Origin: Monarcha castaneiventris obscurior | Taxonomy: Eukaryota > Chordata > Aves > Passeriformes > Monarchidae | Reading direction: 5' to 3' | Length of the DNA stretch: 64,000 bases | NCBI GenBank assembly: GCA_026261815.1 | Contig: JAMPIT010000539.1 | Coordinates: forward strand, 4,232,501-4,296,500 | Part shown: positions 1 to 47,900 of the stretch, in pieces | Layout of the letters: every line of letters starts with the position of its first letter | Numbering within the stretch: position 1 is the stretch's first letter | Notes under the pieces: model-generated | Databases searched by the model: none | The model's input: only the letters and a program-made list of their open reading frames with translations | Told to the model about the DNA's origin: nothing | Program-made: the position numbers and the translations under genes

Positions 1-1694
1 CTCTGGGGCCATCGAGCACAGCCCTGGCCAGGAGCAGGGACTCCACCTCTGGGGCCACCGGGCACGGCTGCCGGCAAGCACAGCCCCTGGCACAGAGCAC
101 GCTGGGGGCAGGAAGAGAGGAGGAATGCAACAGCCAGCTCAGGGCTGTGCCCCAGCCTGATCCTCATGGAAAAGGGACAAGGAGAGATGCAGAGGAATCA
201 GCCAGCTGCAGTGATCTGTCCTCACGAACAACTGAGTCCCCGCTCTCAGGCCTGGCCAGCGGCACGTGGCACGAGCCTGGCAGAGGTGCAAGGTGTTTGG
301 GGACAATCAGGGCAGAGGAGGGTGTAGTGCCAGCAAGCCCCACAGCTGCCTCAGAGAGCAGCTCCACCTCTGCTCCCAAGAAGGAAGCAGCTCAGCTCCA
401 GTTCTTGGGACAGCAGACAGAGGCCCATGAATGAGGACAAGGGGCACTGCCCTGGGGCCCTGCCATCCCTCACAGATCCCTGAACTTGCCTTCATGCCAT
501 GGCCCACCCTCCAGAACTGTTTATTTGTCCTCAGATGAAGATCAGGTGCAGCTCATTGCTGAGTCCTTGTGGCCTCACCCTATCCCACACAGATAGGACA
601 GAAGGAAGACGCTGGTCAAGAAAAGCTACCACAGGGACCACAGGTCGAACTCCTGAGGAAGAACCTGAGAGAAGAATGGTGCTTGTGGCTTCCAGGTTCA
701 ACAGACAGCAGGAGCAGCAAGCACCAAGACCACACCTCATGTCAGCAGGCTGCATGAACCAGGGCAGGAATTCAGAATGCACATTACCCTTGCAGAGAAA
801 GCACCATGGCAGTCAGGAAGGAGCTAACAGAGGCAGCTTGCTTATCAGCCAAACTGTGCTGTGATGAGAAGCAAGAAGCAGCACTGTGAGTGCACTCAGT
901 CTGCAGCTCCTCCTAGACTGCAGAGGGAAGGAGCTTGAGCATCTCTGTAACTGCTGTGGTGGGGAAAGCTGGGCCTGTTAGAGCTCAAAGTTACCCTGCA
1001 ACAGAAGTCCCTCATTGCTTTATACCGTGTCCTGGTGGAACATGCAACGGGACTACCAGTAAAACTCTTAATCAACATATAAATCCTACAAAGCTTGCAC
1101 AAACCTCTGCCAGTATGTGAACACCAGCTTATGAAATAAACAGGGAAGAAGAGCTTTCCTTCCCAAACAAAATTGTTTAGCCTTCACAAAAGCTGAAAAT
1201 ACAGACATTAGTTCCATTGAGGAAGAGATGAGGACCATGTGTGGAGGGTGCTGCTGGGCTGTACTGGGAGGAATGCTGAGGAGGAAAGGCAGGCTCTGAA
1301 TACACACTCAGTTTGCAAAGTAAGCTCTCTGTATTCATCCGAGAATGTCTGCAGTATGGAGTTCATCTGGTATAAATAAAGTACAAAATTTTACAATGTC
1401 TTAATCATTATTTTAACAAAAATACTAAAAACTGAGTAAAAACTGAAACCAAAGTGGGAAGGGAGACTATCAGCCACAAGGGATCTCCATAAACATTTGT
1501 AGAAATTGGATAGTAAAAACACTTTCTCTGTACAATAAAATGCTCCTCCTGGCATCTCCCTGTGAGACAGACAGCAGCAGCACTGGGGGCACAAGGACAG
1601 AGGCTGGGGGCTGCCCAGAGTGTGGGTCAGGCTGAAGAGGCTGTATCCATCCACAGTGATGTCTCCCTCCTGAATCAGGCTGAAGTGCCACAGG
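1..1694. other. Flanking DNA and probable MED12 3'UTR, no gene seen
   Basis: No recognisable coding exon on either strand. The part next to 1694 must be MED12 3'UTR, since the MED12 stop codon is at 1695-1697 on the minus strand. Positions 1-110 hold two imperfect copies of a roughly 48-bp GC-rich unit beginning CTCTGGGGCCA. In human NLGN3 lies downstream of MED12, but no neuroligin sequence is visible here. Confidence 0.5.
530..535 (-). terminator. Candidate MED12 poly(A) signal AATAAA
   Basis: On the minus strand this reads AATAAA, about 1.16 kb after the MED12 stop codon. It is the only canonical minus-strand hexamer I found between the stop and the window edge. A non-canonical signal nearer the stop is equally possible; an AATAAA near 1374 is on the wrong strand for MED12. 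Confidence 0.3.
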
Positions 1695-38259
<36,565 letters not shown>

Positions 38260-38416
38260 TCAGGGATCCCCGTCCCAGCCATGCTCCTGGGGCAGCCCGG
38301 TGCCGGTGATCCCTACAGTATGGGAGTGTGAGCCATGGGAACACGACAGGATGAACTGGGGGGTCCAAGAGGGGTGAGGTGTGGGACCTGAGCAGGAAGG
38401 GTGACGCAGTCCCGGT

Positions 38417-38620
38417 GGGATGAGCCATGGGGTGCCAGTGGGATGAGCTGTGGGGTCCCAGTGGGTTAGCTGTGGGATCCTAGTGGGATGAGCCTTGGAG
38501 TCCCACTGGGATGAGCCATGGGGTCCCAGTGGGATGAGCTGTGGGATCCCAGTGGGATGAGCCATGGGATCCCACTGGGATGAGCTGCGGGGCTCCACTG
38601 GAGTGAGCCGTGGTCCCCGT
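38417..38620. repeat. 23-bp minisatellite, 9 copies, upstream of IL2RG
   Basis: Head-to-tail copies of GGGATGAGCYRTGGGRTCCC plus AGT, nearly all 23 bp, with the last copies degenerate. The array ends about 130 bp before the IL2RG start codon, so it sits in the probable IL2RG promoter or 5'UTR. Confidence 0.9.
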
Positions 38621-38752
38621 AAGGTGGCCCGTGCGGCAGCACGTAGGATGGGCCCCCGGTTCAGGCAGTGCCGTGGGACAGGAAGCAGTGTGGTGCGGAA
38701 GCCAGCAGCCCTGCGTGAGGCTGTTCGCGTGTGTTCCTGGTCAGGCGCCCCC

Positions 38753-41744
38753 ATGGCGGTTCCTGGCACCTTCCTCGTGCCTCTCGTCCTCCTCCTCTGT
38801 GGGCCAGGTCCTGACCCTGCTGCTGCCCACAGCCATCCAGGTAAGGGGGCACATGGGAAGGCCACGGGCCCCTTTTGCGGGTGGGGCTGGGGAATGGAGC
38901 TCCCCAGTGATGGCGGGCGAGGAGGACAGGATGTGGGGCTGCGTGGGCTGGCACGCTATTGTGGCGCACACCGGGGACCCTGCAACCCCGCAATGTGCCC
39001 CAGGACCTGTGGCACCTATATGGGCCATTGCAGCGGGGCTGCCAGGAGGGTCAGGCTGTACCAGGGAGCCCTGCTGGGGGGTGTCCTTGCTCCCACTGAA
39101 GTGCTGGAGCATTTCTGACCCCACCAGCCCCCTGACTACTCCTAGAGCACTCCTGCCCCATCACTCTACTGGTAGATCCTATCGGTCCGTGCTACGTGTG
39201 GGTGCTGGCCAGCACAGTCAGTGGATCTGCACCAGCTGCCTTTTCCTTCCTGGTCACCTCAGTAGTGCTGTGCACAGGAAGGGGATGGGAGACAGAGGCT
39301 TCTCTTTCCACCTGGCACTCTCATCCCAGCCACTGTTTTCTGAGAAAAAACCCACTCCTTGGCTGGCTGTCAGTAAAACAACAGCTTTCTGTGGAAATGC
39401 AGCCCCTCTGTATCCCTGGACCTCCTGGGCTGGCGGGAAGATGTCCTCCATCTCCATGTGTGGAAACAGCCCTTTGCTCCATTGTTACATTACGATCCAG
39501 GAATGCTCAGCTGGGGCTTTCTCCTGCAGTGCTGGCTAATGACTTTGTTTGGTTCAAATGGAAGGAGGCTCATAGGGATATGCAGGGACCTGGCATGTGC
39601 CATGTGTCTCTGGTGCACCCCTGGGCCCTGGCACAGCCACCCACCACTGCAATGCCCAGCAGTGTCTGTTGCTTGCAGAGGTGGAGTGTGTCCTCTTCAA
39701 CGAGGAGTACATGACCTGCATGTGGGGGAGCAGAGAGACACTCACGGTCAACTACTCCCTCTACTACCGGTAGGTGCCCCTGCCCCATGGCCAGTCCTGC
39801 AGGAGGATGTCCAGTGGTGGGTCCTTGCACAGGGGGGCTACCGCCAGCATTGCTGGTCCTGGCATCAGGCTGCTCCTCCACCCTGAGCCCAGGGTGGGGC
39901 TGGCTCTGTCTCCAGTGCAAGCAGGATGGGATGTGCTGGGTAGAGGGGTCCCAGCGAGGGCTGGGGCATGCAAGGCTTCAGGGAGTCCTGGTAACCTACT
40001 GTGACACAGGTACAAGAACGCATCTGACAAGGTGGAGTGCAAGCATTACCTGCAGGACCACGGTGTCAGGGTTGGCTGCCACTTCAAGCAGAATGAGCTC
40101 ATCCAGTTCCAGTCTTTCCATGTTTTCATCAATGCCAGCATTGATGGCAAGAACCTGGAGATCCCCAGCAAGCGCATGTTGCTGCAGGACCTGGGTACAG
40201 AGTGGTGGGGGGAACCCCCTCTCCTCTGCAGGGCTGTGGGTCCTCAGAGCTGCTCTGTCAGCTCCCAGCTGGCAGCAGGGCCACTGGTGCATGGGGCCGG
40301 CCTTCACTGGGTGTCACCTGTCCCTTGCAGTGAAACCAGAGGCTCCCGTCAACCTGACCATCCATAACATGAGCAACAATCAGCTGCAGCTGACGTGGGC
40401 CACCCCATACCCCAAAGCCAGGTGCCTGGAGCACGCTGTCAAGTACAAGAGCAACAAGGACACCAGCTGGACGGTGAGAGCCCTGGGCACGGCACTCTTG
40501 TGGCTGTGCCTGGGGGTGAGCTGTGCACCAGCCTCCAAGGTGGTCCCAGCCAGCAGCACATGGCTCATGTCTCTGCAGGAGCTCTCGGTGAATGGAGATG
40601 TCTTCTCCTTACCCAGCGTGGACTATGAGAAGTACTACACCTTCTACGTACGCAGCAAGATCAACAAATACTGTGGCAGCACCCAGTTCTGGAGTGAGTG
40701 GAGCGCTCCTGTCTTCTGGGGCAGCAAGTCCACCAGCAAGGGTATGTTCTGAGGGCTGCAGTGGGATAGGATGGACTGGAGCATGGCAGGGCTCAGCAGG
40801 CGAGGGATGGCCAAGCAAGCAGAGAACAGCCTAAGGCAGCAGCTCAGGGCCAAGACCGATCTGGGCATCTGGGCTACAGGCAGCAGCATCCTTTGTACTT
40901 TGGGAAGCAAAACACACCCCACCAGTGGGACCTGCTGACTTTTGCCAGGGGCTTCTTAGCACTGGACGGCACGGCTGAGCCAGGACAGGGTCACCAGCTA
41001 GTTATGGTGATAGGATGGCGGGGCTTGGGGACAGGCCCCTTCTCCATCCCCTGTTCCCAGCTGAGCCCTGCCATGAGCAATGCTGTGGCCACCCACAAAG
41101 GGCCGCCTGCAGGCCCACCCCACTGCCGTGGTGCTGTGCTGTCTGGGGGTCAGTGTCACCCTGGCTCTTTCCAGGCACGGTGGAGGAACAGCTGCACTGG
41201 TTCAAGATCCACACGATCTTGGTCCCCATTGCCTCCTGCCTGCTCCTGCTGGTCCTTGTCATCCTGCTGATGCGCATAGAAAGGTGAGTGTGGGGAGCTG
41301 ACTGGGGGCAGCAGCACTGGGACTCTTCCCCTCTGACACAGCACTCCTGCACAGGGTATGGGTCATCCTGATGCCCCGAATTCCCAACCCAAGCAAGAAT
41401 TTTGAGGAGCTGTTCATCACCCACAATGGCAACTTCCAGGTAAGGTGGTACAAACAGCCCTGCCCTGGGCTCACCCTTGCTGCACGGGGTTGGGGCTGGG
41501 CTGTGTGGCAGCTCCTCTCACCCTGCTCTGCTCCCTGGAGGAATGGGCTGGAGTCCCCAAAGATGTCGTGGAGAGCTTCAAGCCCAACTACAGCGAGAAC
41601 ATCTGCTATGTGACTGAGCTGCCACCCAAGGATGGCCATGAGCCCCTCTGGGACAGCAGCAACCACGCACCACCTCCAATGCCTGGGCCCCCAGCTGCCC
41701 CCAGTGAGCACAGCCCCTACCAGAAGAGCTACGGAAGAGTGTGA
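38753..41744 (+). CDS. IL2RG: IL2RG, common cytokine receptor gamma chain (complete, 8 exons, 355 aa)
   Basis: Shared receptor subunit for IL-2, -4, -7, -9, -15 and -21; at the lymphocyte surface it signals through JAK3. Exons: 38753-38840, 39679-39769, 40010-40194, 40331-40473, 40579-40741, 41175-41283, 41355-41439, 41541-41744; phases agree. Hydrophobic signal peptide at residues 1-18 or so. Fibronectin domain 1 has the four cysteines C33, C43, C70, C83; domain 2 has C153 and C201 and the WSEWS box (207-211). N-glycosylation sequons at N54, N63, N101, N129, N134. Membrane span about 235-256. Juxtamembrane MPRIPNPSKNFEEL is the Box1-like JAK3 site; the tail ends SPYQKSYGRV. Four to five extra residues (VWVIL) precede MPRIP compared with human. 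Human is 369 aa; this copy has a shorter N-terminus before the first cysteine. Confidence 0.95.
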
Positions 41745-42390
41745 CACACTCCTGCACCCCTGCACCCCCCTGCTCCACAGCTTTTCTGCCCAAACCTTAC
41801 CGCTCCACAGGCCCTGCTCCCTGCTCCTGCCATGCCTCTGCCAAATGCCCTGCATTCCCGGTCTTGCTTCCTGCCAAGTCCCCCTCCCTGCTCCAAGGTG
41901 CCCACAAGCACACCCAGGGACGTGTCCTGCTGAGTGGGCAGCTGCAGCTGAGCAGGCAGGGGCTACTGGCCAACTGATGGGGACACAGGGGATGAGGAGT
42001 CCCAGGGAGGCCAAGTGTGGAAAAAAAATGGAAGATAGGCAAGGAAGATTGTAAACATGCTCAAGTGCCTCGCAGCTGATGTAGAAAAATACATATAACA
42101 TACTCATCGTTGTTTAGTTTTGTGTGTTCAGTAAGTAGAACTTCTGTGTTTAGATAACACAGGCCTGTGATAGACTTGGTGGCACCTGATTTAACATGCT
42201 TGAGATTCCTGCCCTGCTGTGGGAAAGATCAAATCACAGTGGTAAACCACGACTGCACAATTCCTTGATAAACAAGCAAAAACAGCAGGTTCAGTGATCC
42301 TCTAGGGTGGAACAAGACCTGCGGTGCCTGCATCCCTGCTTGTGTGCCTCTGCCTGGGTGCTGCTTGGGGGATCCTCCAGTTGGTGAGGT

Positions 42391-42402
42391 AATAAAAATA
42401 AA
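42391..42402 (+). terminator. IL2RG poly(A) signals
   Basis: Two abutting AATAAA hexamers at 42391-42396 and 42397-42402, about 650 bp after the IL2RG stop codon, followed by T/G-rich sequence. A further AATAAA is at 42546-42551. Confidence 0.65.
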
Positions 42403-42932
42403 ATTCCTCTTTGCCTTTCATCCATGGTTTTGTGGTTGTTCCTGTGTCCTGCCTGTGCTGGCTCAGACAGCAAGCCACTGTGTCATCCTGGCAGTTCCCC
42501 CAAGGCCCTGCTGCTCCTTCTCCTGTGTCCCCAGTTTCCAGTGGCAATAAAGCTCTGCCCACCAGGGCTTTGCCCCGGCTAGTCCTGTGGGGTCTGGGGA
42601 AAGCACCAGTGGAGCCCCAACTCCTGAACACCTCTGACCTCTCACCCATGGTGTGGCAGGGGCCGGTTCTACTGTCCCAGCCCCACTGTCCCAGGCTGAC
42701 AGTGGCAACATGTCCATCAATCTACATCAAGCACACGGATGAGTCCTCTCCTGGCTGTCTCACAGGGCTCCCTGTGCACTGCGGTGATGTGCTACTTGCT
42801 GGGCAGTGGGCTCTGCTCTGGGCTCTCCAACCACTTCTAGAGCCACCTGCAGCCCCCAGCCACTGCTGCTGTCCCTGCAGATGACCAGACCTTTGTGGCG
42901 AACACTGACTGCAGCGCTCTGCAGCTGCTCTT

Positions 42933-43175
42933 ACAGAATCCCAGATTCAATTATGTTGGAGAAGACGTTGGAGATCATCAAGTCCAACCTCTGTCCGAAC
43001 ATCACCATGTCAACCAGGCCACGGCACTGAGTGCCACCTCCAGTCTTTCCTTAAACACCTCCAGGGACAGTGACTCCACCACCTACCTGGGCAGTATAAT
43101 CCAATGTCTAATCACCTTTTCTGGGAAGAAATTCCTCCTGATGTCCCACCTCAACCTCCCCTGGCAGAGGGACAT
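42933..43175 (-). mobile_element. CR1 LINE fragment, reverse orientation
   Basis: The plus strand reads as the reverse complement of a CR1 3' end: AGAATC, then GGAGATCATCAAGTCCAACC, ACACCTCCAGGGACAGTGACT, and a CTCAACCTCCCCTGGC end, which are diagnostic CR1 words. The terminal microsatellite is degraded. It sits between IL2RG and the 16-bp minisatellite. Confidence 0.85.
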
Positions 43176-43221
43176 AAGACCACACCCTCCCATCCTATCG
43201 CTGCTTGCTTGGGGAAGAGTG

Positions 43222-43770
43222 GGACCCTCAGGGCCCTGAGGCAGCCGGACCCTCGGACAGCCTGGCTCTTGGACAGCCGGGCCTTGGCACAGCTGGACCC
43301 TCGGATAGCTGGGCCCTCAGACAGGCTGGCCCTCAGACAGCTGTACCCTGGCAAAGCTGGACCCTTGGCACAGCCTGGCCATCGGACAGTCTGGCCCTGG
43401 AACAGCCGGGCCCTCGGATAGCTGGGCCCTCAGACAGGCTGGCCCTCAGACAGCTGTACCCTGGCAAAGCTGGACCCTCGGATAGCTGGACCCTTGGCAC
43501 AGCCTGGCCGTTGGACAGCCTGGCCCTGGAACAGCCGGGCCCTCGGACAGCCGGGCCCTCGGACAGCCTGGCCGTCGGACAGCCAGGCCCTCGGACAGCC
43601 TGGTGCTCGGACAGCCTGGCCGTCGGACAGCCAGGCCCTCGGACAGCCTGGCGCTTGGACAGCCGGGCCCTGGCACAGCCTGGCCCTCAGACAGCCGGGC
43701 CCTGGCACAGCTGGACACTCGGACAGCCGGGCCCTGGCACAGCCGGGCCCTGGCACAGCCGGGCGCAGGA
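43222..43770. repeat. 16-bp minisatellite, about 34 copies
   Basis: Head-to-tail GGACAGCCNGGCCCTC-type 16-bp units with common variants (GGACAGCCTGGCCGTC, GGCACAGCCGGGCCCT). A larger block is duplicated with an offset of 113 bp (43303 and 43416). Because 16 is not a multiple of 3, frames rotate and a 16-residue peptide repeat is open in several frames on both strands; the long open frames here are therefore not evidence of a gene. Confidence 0.92.
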
Positions 43771-43779
43771 CAGGGATCC

Positions 43780-44900
43780 CCAGCCCTGCTCCCCTCAGCG
43801 TCCCGCGGGAGGTGCGGCAGCGCCCCCCAGCGGCGGGGGCACCCCAGGCCCCGCCCACCCCGGGCAGGGGCGGGGCCTCCCTGCCTGACACCGGTAACTT
43901 TCCAGCCCTGCCCACGTGGGCCGGCGGCGGCCGCCCCCTGGCGGCGGCGATTGGTGCAGGCGGGCCCGCCCCCCGTGCCTGCCGCGGTGCCGGCTCTGCG
44001 CTGCCGGCGGCCGCACCGGGCGGGGGCACCGGCACCGGGCACCGGGCACCGGCACGGCACGGCACGGCACGGCACGGCACGGCACGGCACGGCACGGGCT
44101 CACCATGATCGTGTGTCCCCAGAGCGTGGAGCACCCCCGAGGAAGCCGATGCCAACGGCTACCGGGGCAGGTAGGACCCGCCCCGCCACCACCACCGGAG
44201 CCTGTACCGGAGCACCGGGCTGCCCCCTGCTCGCCGCCACCGGGCCGGCACGGCTGCGGCACCAGCAGGCCGGGACATTGCCGCTGCCCGCTGGCGGTGC
44301 GCGGGGCCGGCGAGGCTGCGCTCTCACGATGCCGCGCCCGGCGGCTTGGTCTCGGTCCTGGTCCTGCTCCCGGTGCTGGTGCCGGTCCCGGTGCGGCGGC
44401 GCCGTCCCCGTCCCCTTTGTGCGGGATGCGGGAGGCGCCGTGGCTCCATCACTGCCAATCAAACTTGTTTTTCTCTCTCCGCCTGCACTGCCCGCGCCGC
44501 TCACCGGGGGCGCTGCCGCCGCCGCCGCCCGCACAATGGGGCTCCGGGTACCGGCCCCGGGTACCGGCCGCCGGCACCGCCGTAGGGGCCCCTGCCGCGG
44601 GCACTCGTACTTGCCCCCTCCTCCCGAAAACCCGGGCAGAGGGGCCGGGCGAGAGATGCCGCCGCGGCACCGTCTCCAGGGAACGTTACCGGAGGAGCCA
44701 CCGGTACCGACGGAGCAGCGGTCTCGCCGGGGGAAGGGATGGAGCCCCGGCCGGGGGGGGAGCGCGGCGGGGTCCGCCAGCCCCTCTCCCGCGCATCCCG
44801 GCGCTGTCCGGCCTCCTTCAGCCTCCTGCCGTCTTTATGTACTCACGGCTGCCGGCCGGGAGCGCCGGGGCACCGTTTCCCCGGTGGCTCCGCCGGGCGG
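43780..44900. promoter_or_regulatory. CpG-rich promoter region of the sestrin gene
   Basis: Dense GC/CpG sequence starting right after the minisatellite and covering the putative first coding exon at 44105-44170 and the start of intron 1. No TATA box seen. Long GC-rich open frames occur here on both strands, none with recognisable homology. Confidence 0.65.
44051..44095 (+). repeat. (GGCAC)9 pentanucleotide repeat in the sestrin 5'UTR
   Basis: Nine perfect GGCAC units, preceded from about 44022 by imperfect GGCACC/CGGGCACC units. The array ends 9 bases before the putative start ATG at 44105 and would lie in the leader if transcription starts upstream. Confidence 0.9.
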
Positions 44901-47900
44901 GGAGGGGGCGAGGTTGGTGGTGGGTACGCAGTCGAGGTGCCTGTTAGAGTTCAGGGGGCTCGGACACACTAAAATTCCCCTGGGGAGGGAGGTGATGCTC
45001 CCACAGCCCGGGAGTGCGAGTGGATGCAGGGGAGGGGGAGAAGGGCTGTGGCTGAGGAGGGTGAGGAAGGTGGCACTGGGGGCAATGCGAGAGGCTGGGG
45101 AGGCAGAACTGAGGGAATGTGGCAGGTGGTGCCGGTAGGAGACATACTGGGCTGAGCTGGTGCTTTTGGGAGTGGGCAGGATAGCCTGGCCAGGGGCTGA
45201 GAGCCAAGGAGCTGGCTGTTCTGCACCTTCATCCCCCCCTTAATCCTCTCCATCATCACCTGGACAAGCAGAGTGAGCAGAGCTGGCAGCACCAAAGGCT
45301 GGGCCATGGGCTGGTTGCACAGCTCCTCACTGGGCACCACCTTTCCTCGGGAGGAGTGGAAGGGCCCCTGGCTCCTCCGCCTCAGCTCACCAAGAGGAGA
45401 ATACCAGTGGCTGTAGCCCTTTGGGTTTCCTCATGGCACCTCATTTTCCCAGGCAGAGGGACTTTGTAGGAGGCTTTTGCAGGTCACTTCTGTCTTTCAT
45501 CTCCTGTGGAACAGAGAAGCTGGTGCTTTTCATCTCTTTCCATTTTAATTTGATTTTGGGTTTTTGTGGACCCCTTTTACCAGAGGAAGTGAAGAGGACA
45601 TTCCAAATGTCATTGAGTAAATAGCGTGACACCTGAGTGATGGTGTTTCCACCAGAAGTGCAGGATGGTGGAAAGTAGCCAGAGCTGCTTCCTGCACTGG
45701 CTGTGTGGGTGAATCTGCTCTGTGCTGCCACACAGCTCATCCCTGCTCTCTCTCCCCCTCACCCTGGGGTGCTCTCCCATGTACCCTGTGGCTTTGGTGG
45801 TTTGCAGAAGTGCTCCTGGTTTTCTGCTATGCCACCATTGTTGCCATGCTCCAGTCACCAGCCTTTGGGTGACTGCGCTGGAGAGACCGGTGGAAGGAAC
45901 AAGACAGTGGTGTCAGCAGGGCCAGAATTTCCCAGGAGAGATTTCAGTTCAAGTCTGGGAGAAGAGATGCATCCTTTGTACCCAAGGATGCTGCCTGTGC
46001 TCCCACGTGCAAGGAGGAGCTGTGACTTTCTGTGTGACAGGGGTTAACACCTGCTGTACCCACACCTCGGGGTGGGCAGGCTGCAGGTGCACACCCTGCT
46101 GTTGGGTGGGAATTGTGGCAAACATGGTTGTTGGAGCACAGCAGCTGCCTGGGCACCTTTCCAACATCCTTGCCCTCTGTTCCCACCACCCTCTTGGGAG
46201 GGGCTGGAGCTCTGCTCGACTGGGGCCCTGGTGCAAGGCTGGGGTGGGCATTGCTGGGGGTTTGTGGGCCCCTCTTGCTGAGTTGCCCATCTGTGTTTTC
46301 TCTGGTGGGCACACCCAGTAACAGCTGTGCCCTGTGCTGCAGGACTGACTCCCATGCTGTCTGAAACATGTGGGGAGCTCTTCTGTGTGCTCCTGATCAC
46401 ATGGGAGGTACCAGGACATGGTTTGCCTCTTGGCTTGCCAGGGCAGGGCATGGGAGCCCCTCTGCTGCTGTCACAGCTCTCTCCCATCTTGGTACTGGGC
46501 AGGAGGGCTCCGTGCTGGCGGTAGGGCAGATGGGCTGCTCCATTCTGGAATGTATTTTGTGTCATGTTTCTCCTGATCTGGCCTTGCACCACTACAAGAA
46601 ACATCATTCCTAGTTTGCCCTTTGCTTCCTCTCATCATGCAATGCCTTCTCCCAGACAGAGACCAACCTGTGTGTCTTGCTACCTGTCCTTCTGCTACCT
46701 GTGGCACTGAGCAGTGCTCTGCCTCATAGCCATGACTATCCCTCTGGCAGCACCAAGCTGGAAGAGGGGATCTCTGCCCCTTGCAGAGCCCAGGCTTGGC
46801 TGGGGCCTGCTGCTGCAGCAGGGGCTGCTCTGGGGAGACCTAAGCAGAGTGTGTTTCTTGCAGGTAGTGAAGATGTCCAGCAGCGACCCTGACTGCCCCC
46901 AGTTCCTCTTTGTGAAGGTGCTGGCGAGCCGGGGGCGGCTGGAGGCGGTGACCCAGCAGATGGGCTACCACCCACAGTACCTCGACAGCTTCCTCAAGAC
47001 GCAGCACTACCTGATGCACATGGATGGCCCACTGCCCTTCGACTGCCGGCACTACATCGCCATCATGGTGAGCCCTGCTGGGAGCTGCCAGAGGGGACAG
47101 GGGGCTCTGCTCAGCCCTGTGAGGCTCTCCTCAACCTCCAACAGACAGCCTATGCCCCGGGCTTCTCATCAGGGGCCAAAATCATGATGTTCTGGAGGCT
47201 GAGCGAGAGGTGGGTGTGGGATGCCTGTCCTGCTGGGGCAGTGTGTGGATGCTGATGTGCTGCTCTTGCAGGCAGCCGCCCGGCACCAGTGCCGGTACCT
47301 GGTGAACCTGCACGTGCTGCAGTTCCTGCGGGCAGGGGGTGACCCCCAGTGGCTGCGTGGCCTCGAATTCATCCCCCCCAAACTCCGCAACCTCAACGAG
47401 ATCAACAAGATCCTGGCACACCGGCCATGGCTCATCACCAAGGAGCACATTGAGGTACTGGGAAGGGCTATCAGCCAGGGACCAGGATGGCAGTGGGGAC
47501 AGCAGCATCCACAGGGGCTGCCAGCACCCTGCCCACCTGCCTGTGTCACATTGCTGGTCTATCCATGTTCTGCAGAAGCTGCTGAAGATCAGCGAGTGGA
47601 GCTGGTCGCTGGCGGAGCTGGTGCACGCTGTCGTCCTCCTGGCACACTGCCATGCGCTCGCCAGCTTTGTCTTCGGCTGTGGCTGTGAGCAAGATGAGGG
47701 GCTGGGTGGCCAAGGCTTGCTGAAGCCATTGTCACTTGGGAACCAGTGTTTCTGCGAGGCCACCGCCGGCAACAGCTGCAGCCAGGAGCTGCTGCGCATC
47801 AACCGCAAGCGGGTGAGTCCCCCGAGGGCAGGTCTGCAGGGGATGGGGGGTGCCGCTGGGACCACTGCCCTCACCTCCAAGCCTGTGTCTGTGCAGTCCC

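Noticed and set aside
1371..1380. Plus-strand AATAAA near the left edge as the end of a convergent gene
   Set aside because: No plus-strand coding exon precedes it, and it lies in sequence better explained as antisense of the MED12 3'UTR.
39787..40752. 321-codon plus-strand open frame inside IL2RG
   Set aside because: It reads through IL2RG introns; only the parts matching exons 4 and 5 are real coding sequence.
41745..43900. Searched for a CXorf65 homologue, which follows IL2RG in mammals
   Set aside because: Nothing similar found between IL2RG and the sestrin.
43603..45138. 511-codon plus-strand open frame and several 200-340-codon overlapping frames on both strands
   Set aside because: They run through the 16-bp minisatellite and a CpG island, have repeat or low-complexity translations, and conflict with the sestrin first exon; no family resemblance.
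46864..46892. Alternative frame at sestrin exon 2 reading GSEDVQQRP, like SESN1 GSEDAQ
   Set aside because: It hits a TGA after nine codons. The other frame is open for the whole exon and aligns to SESN3 from its first residues (VVK versus VVQ), so the resemblance is taken as coincidence or decay.
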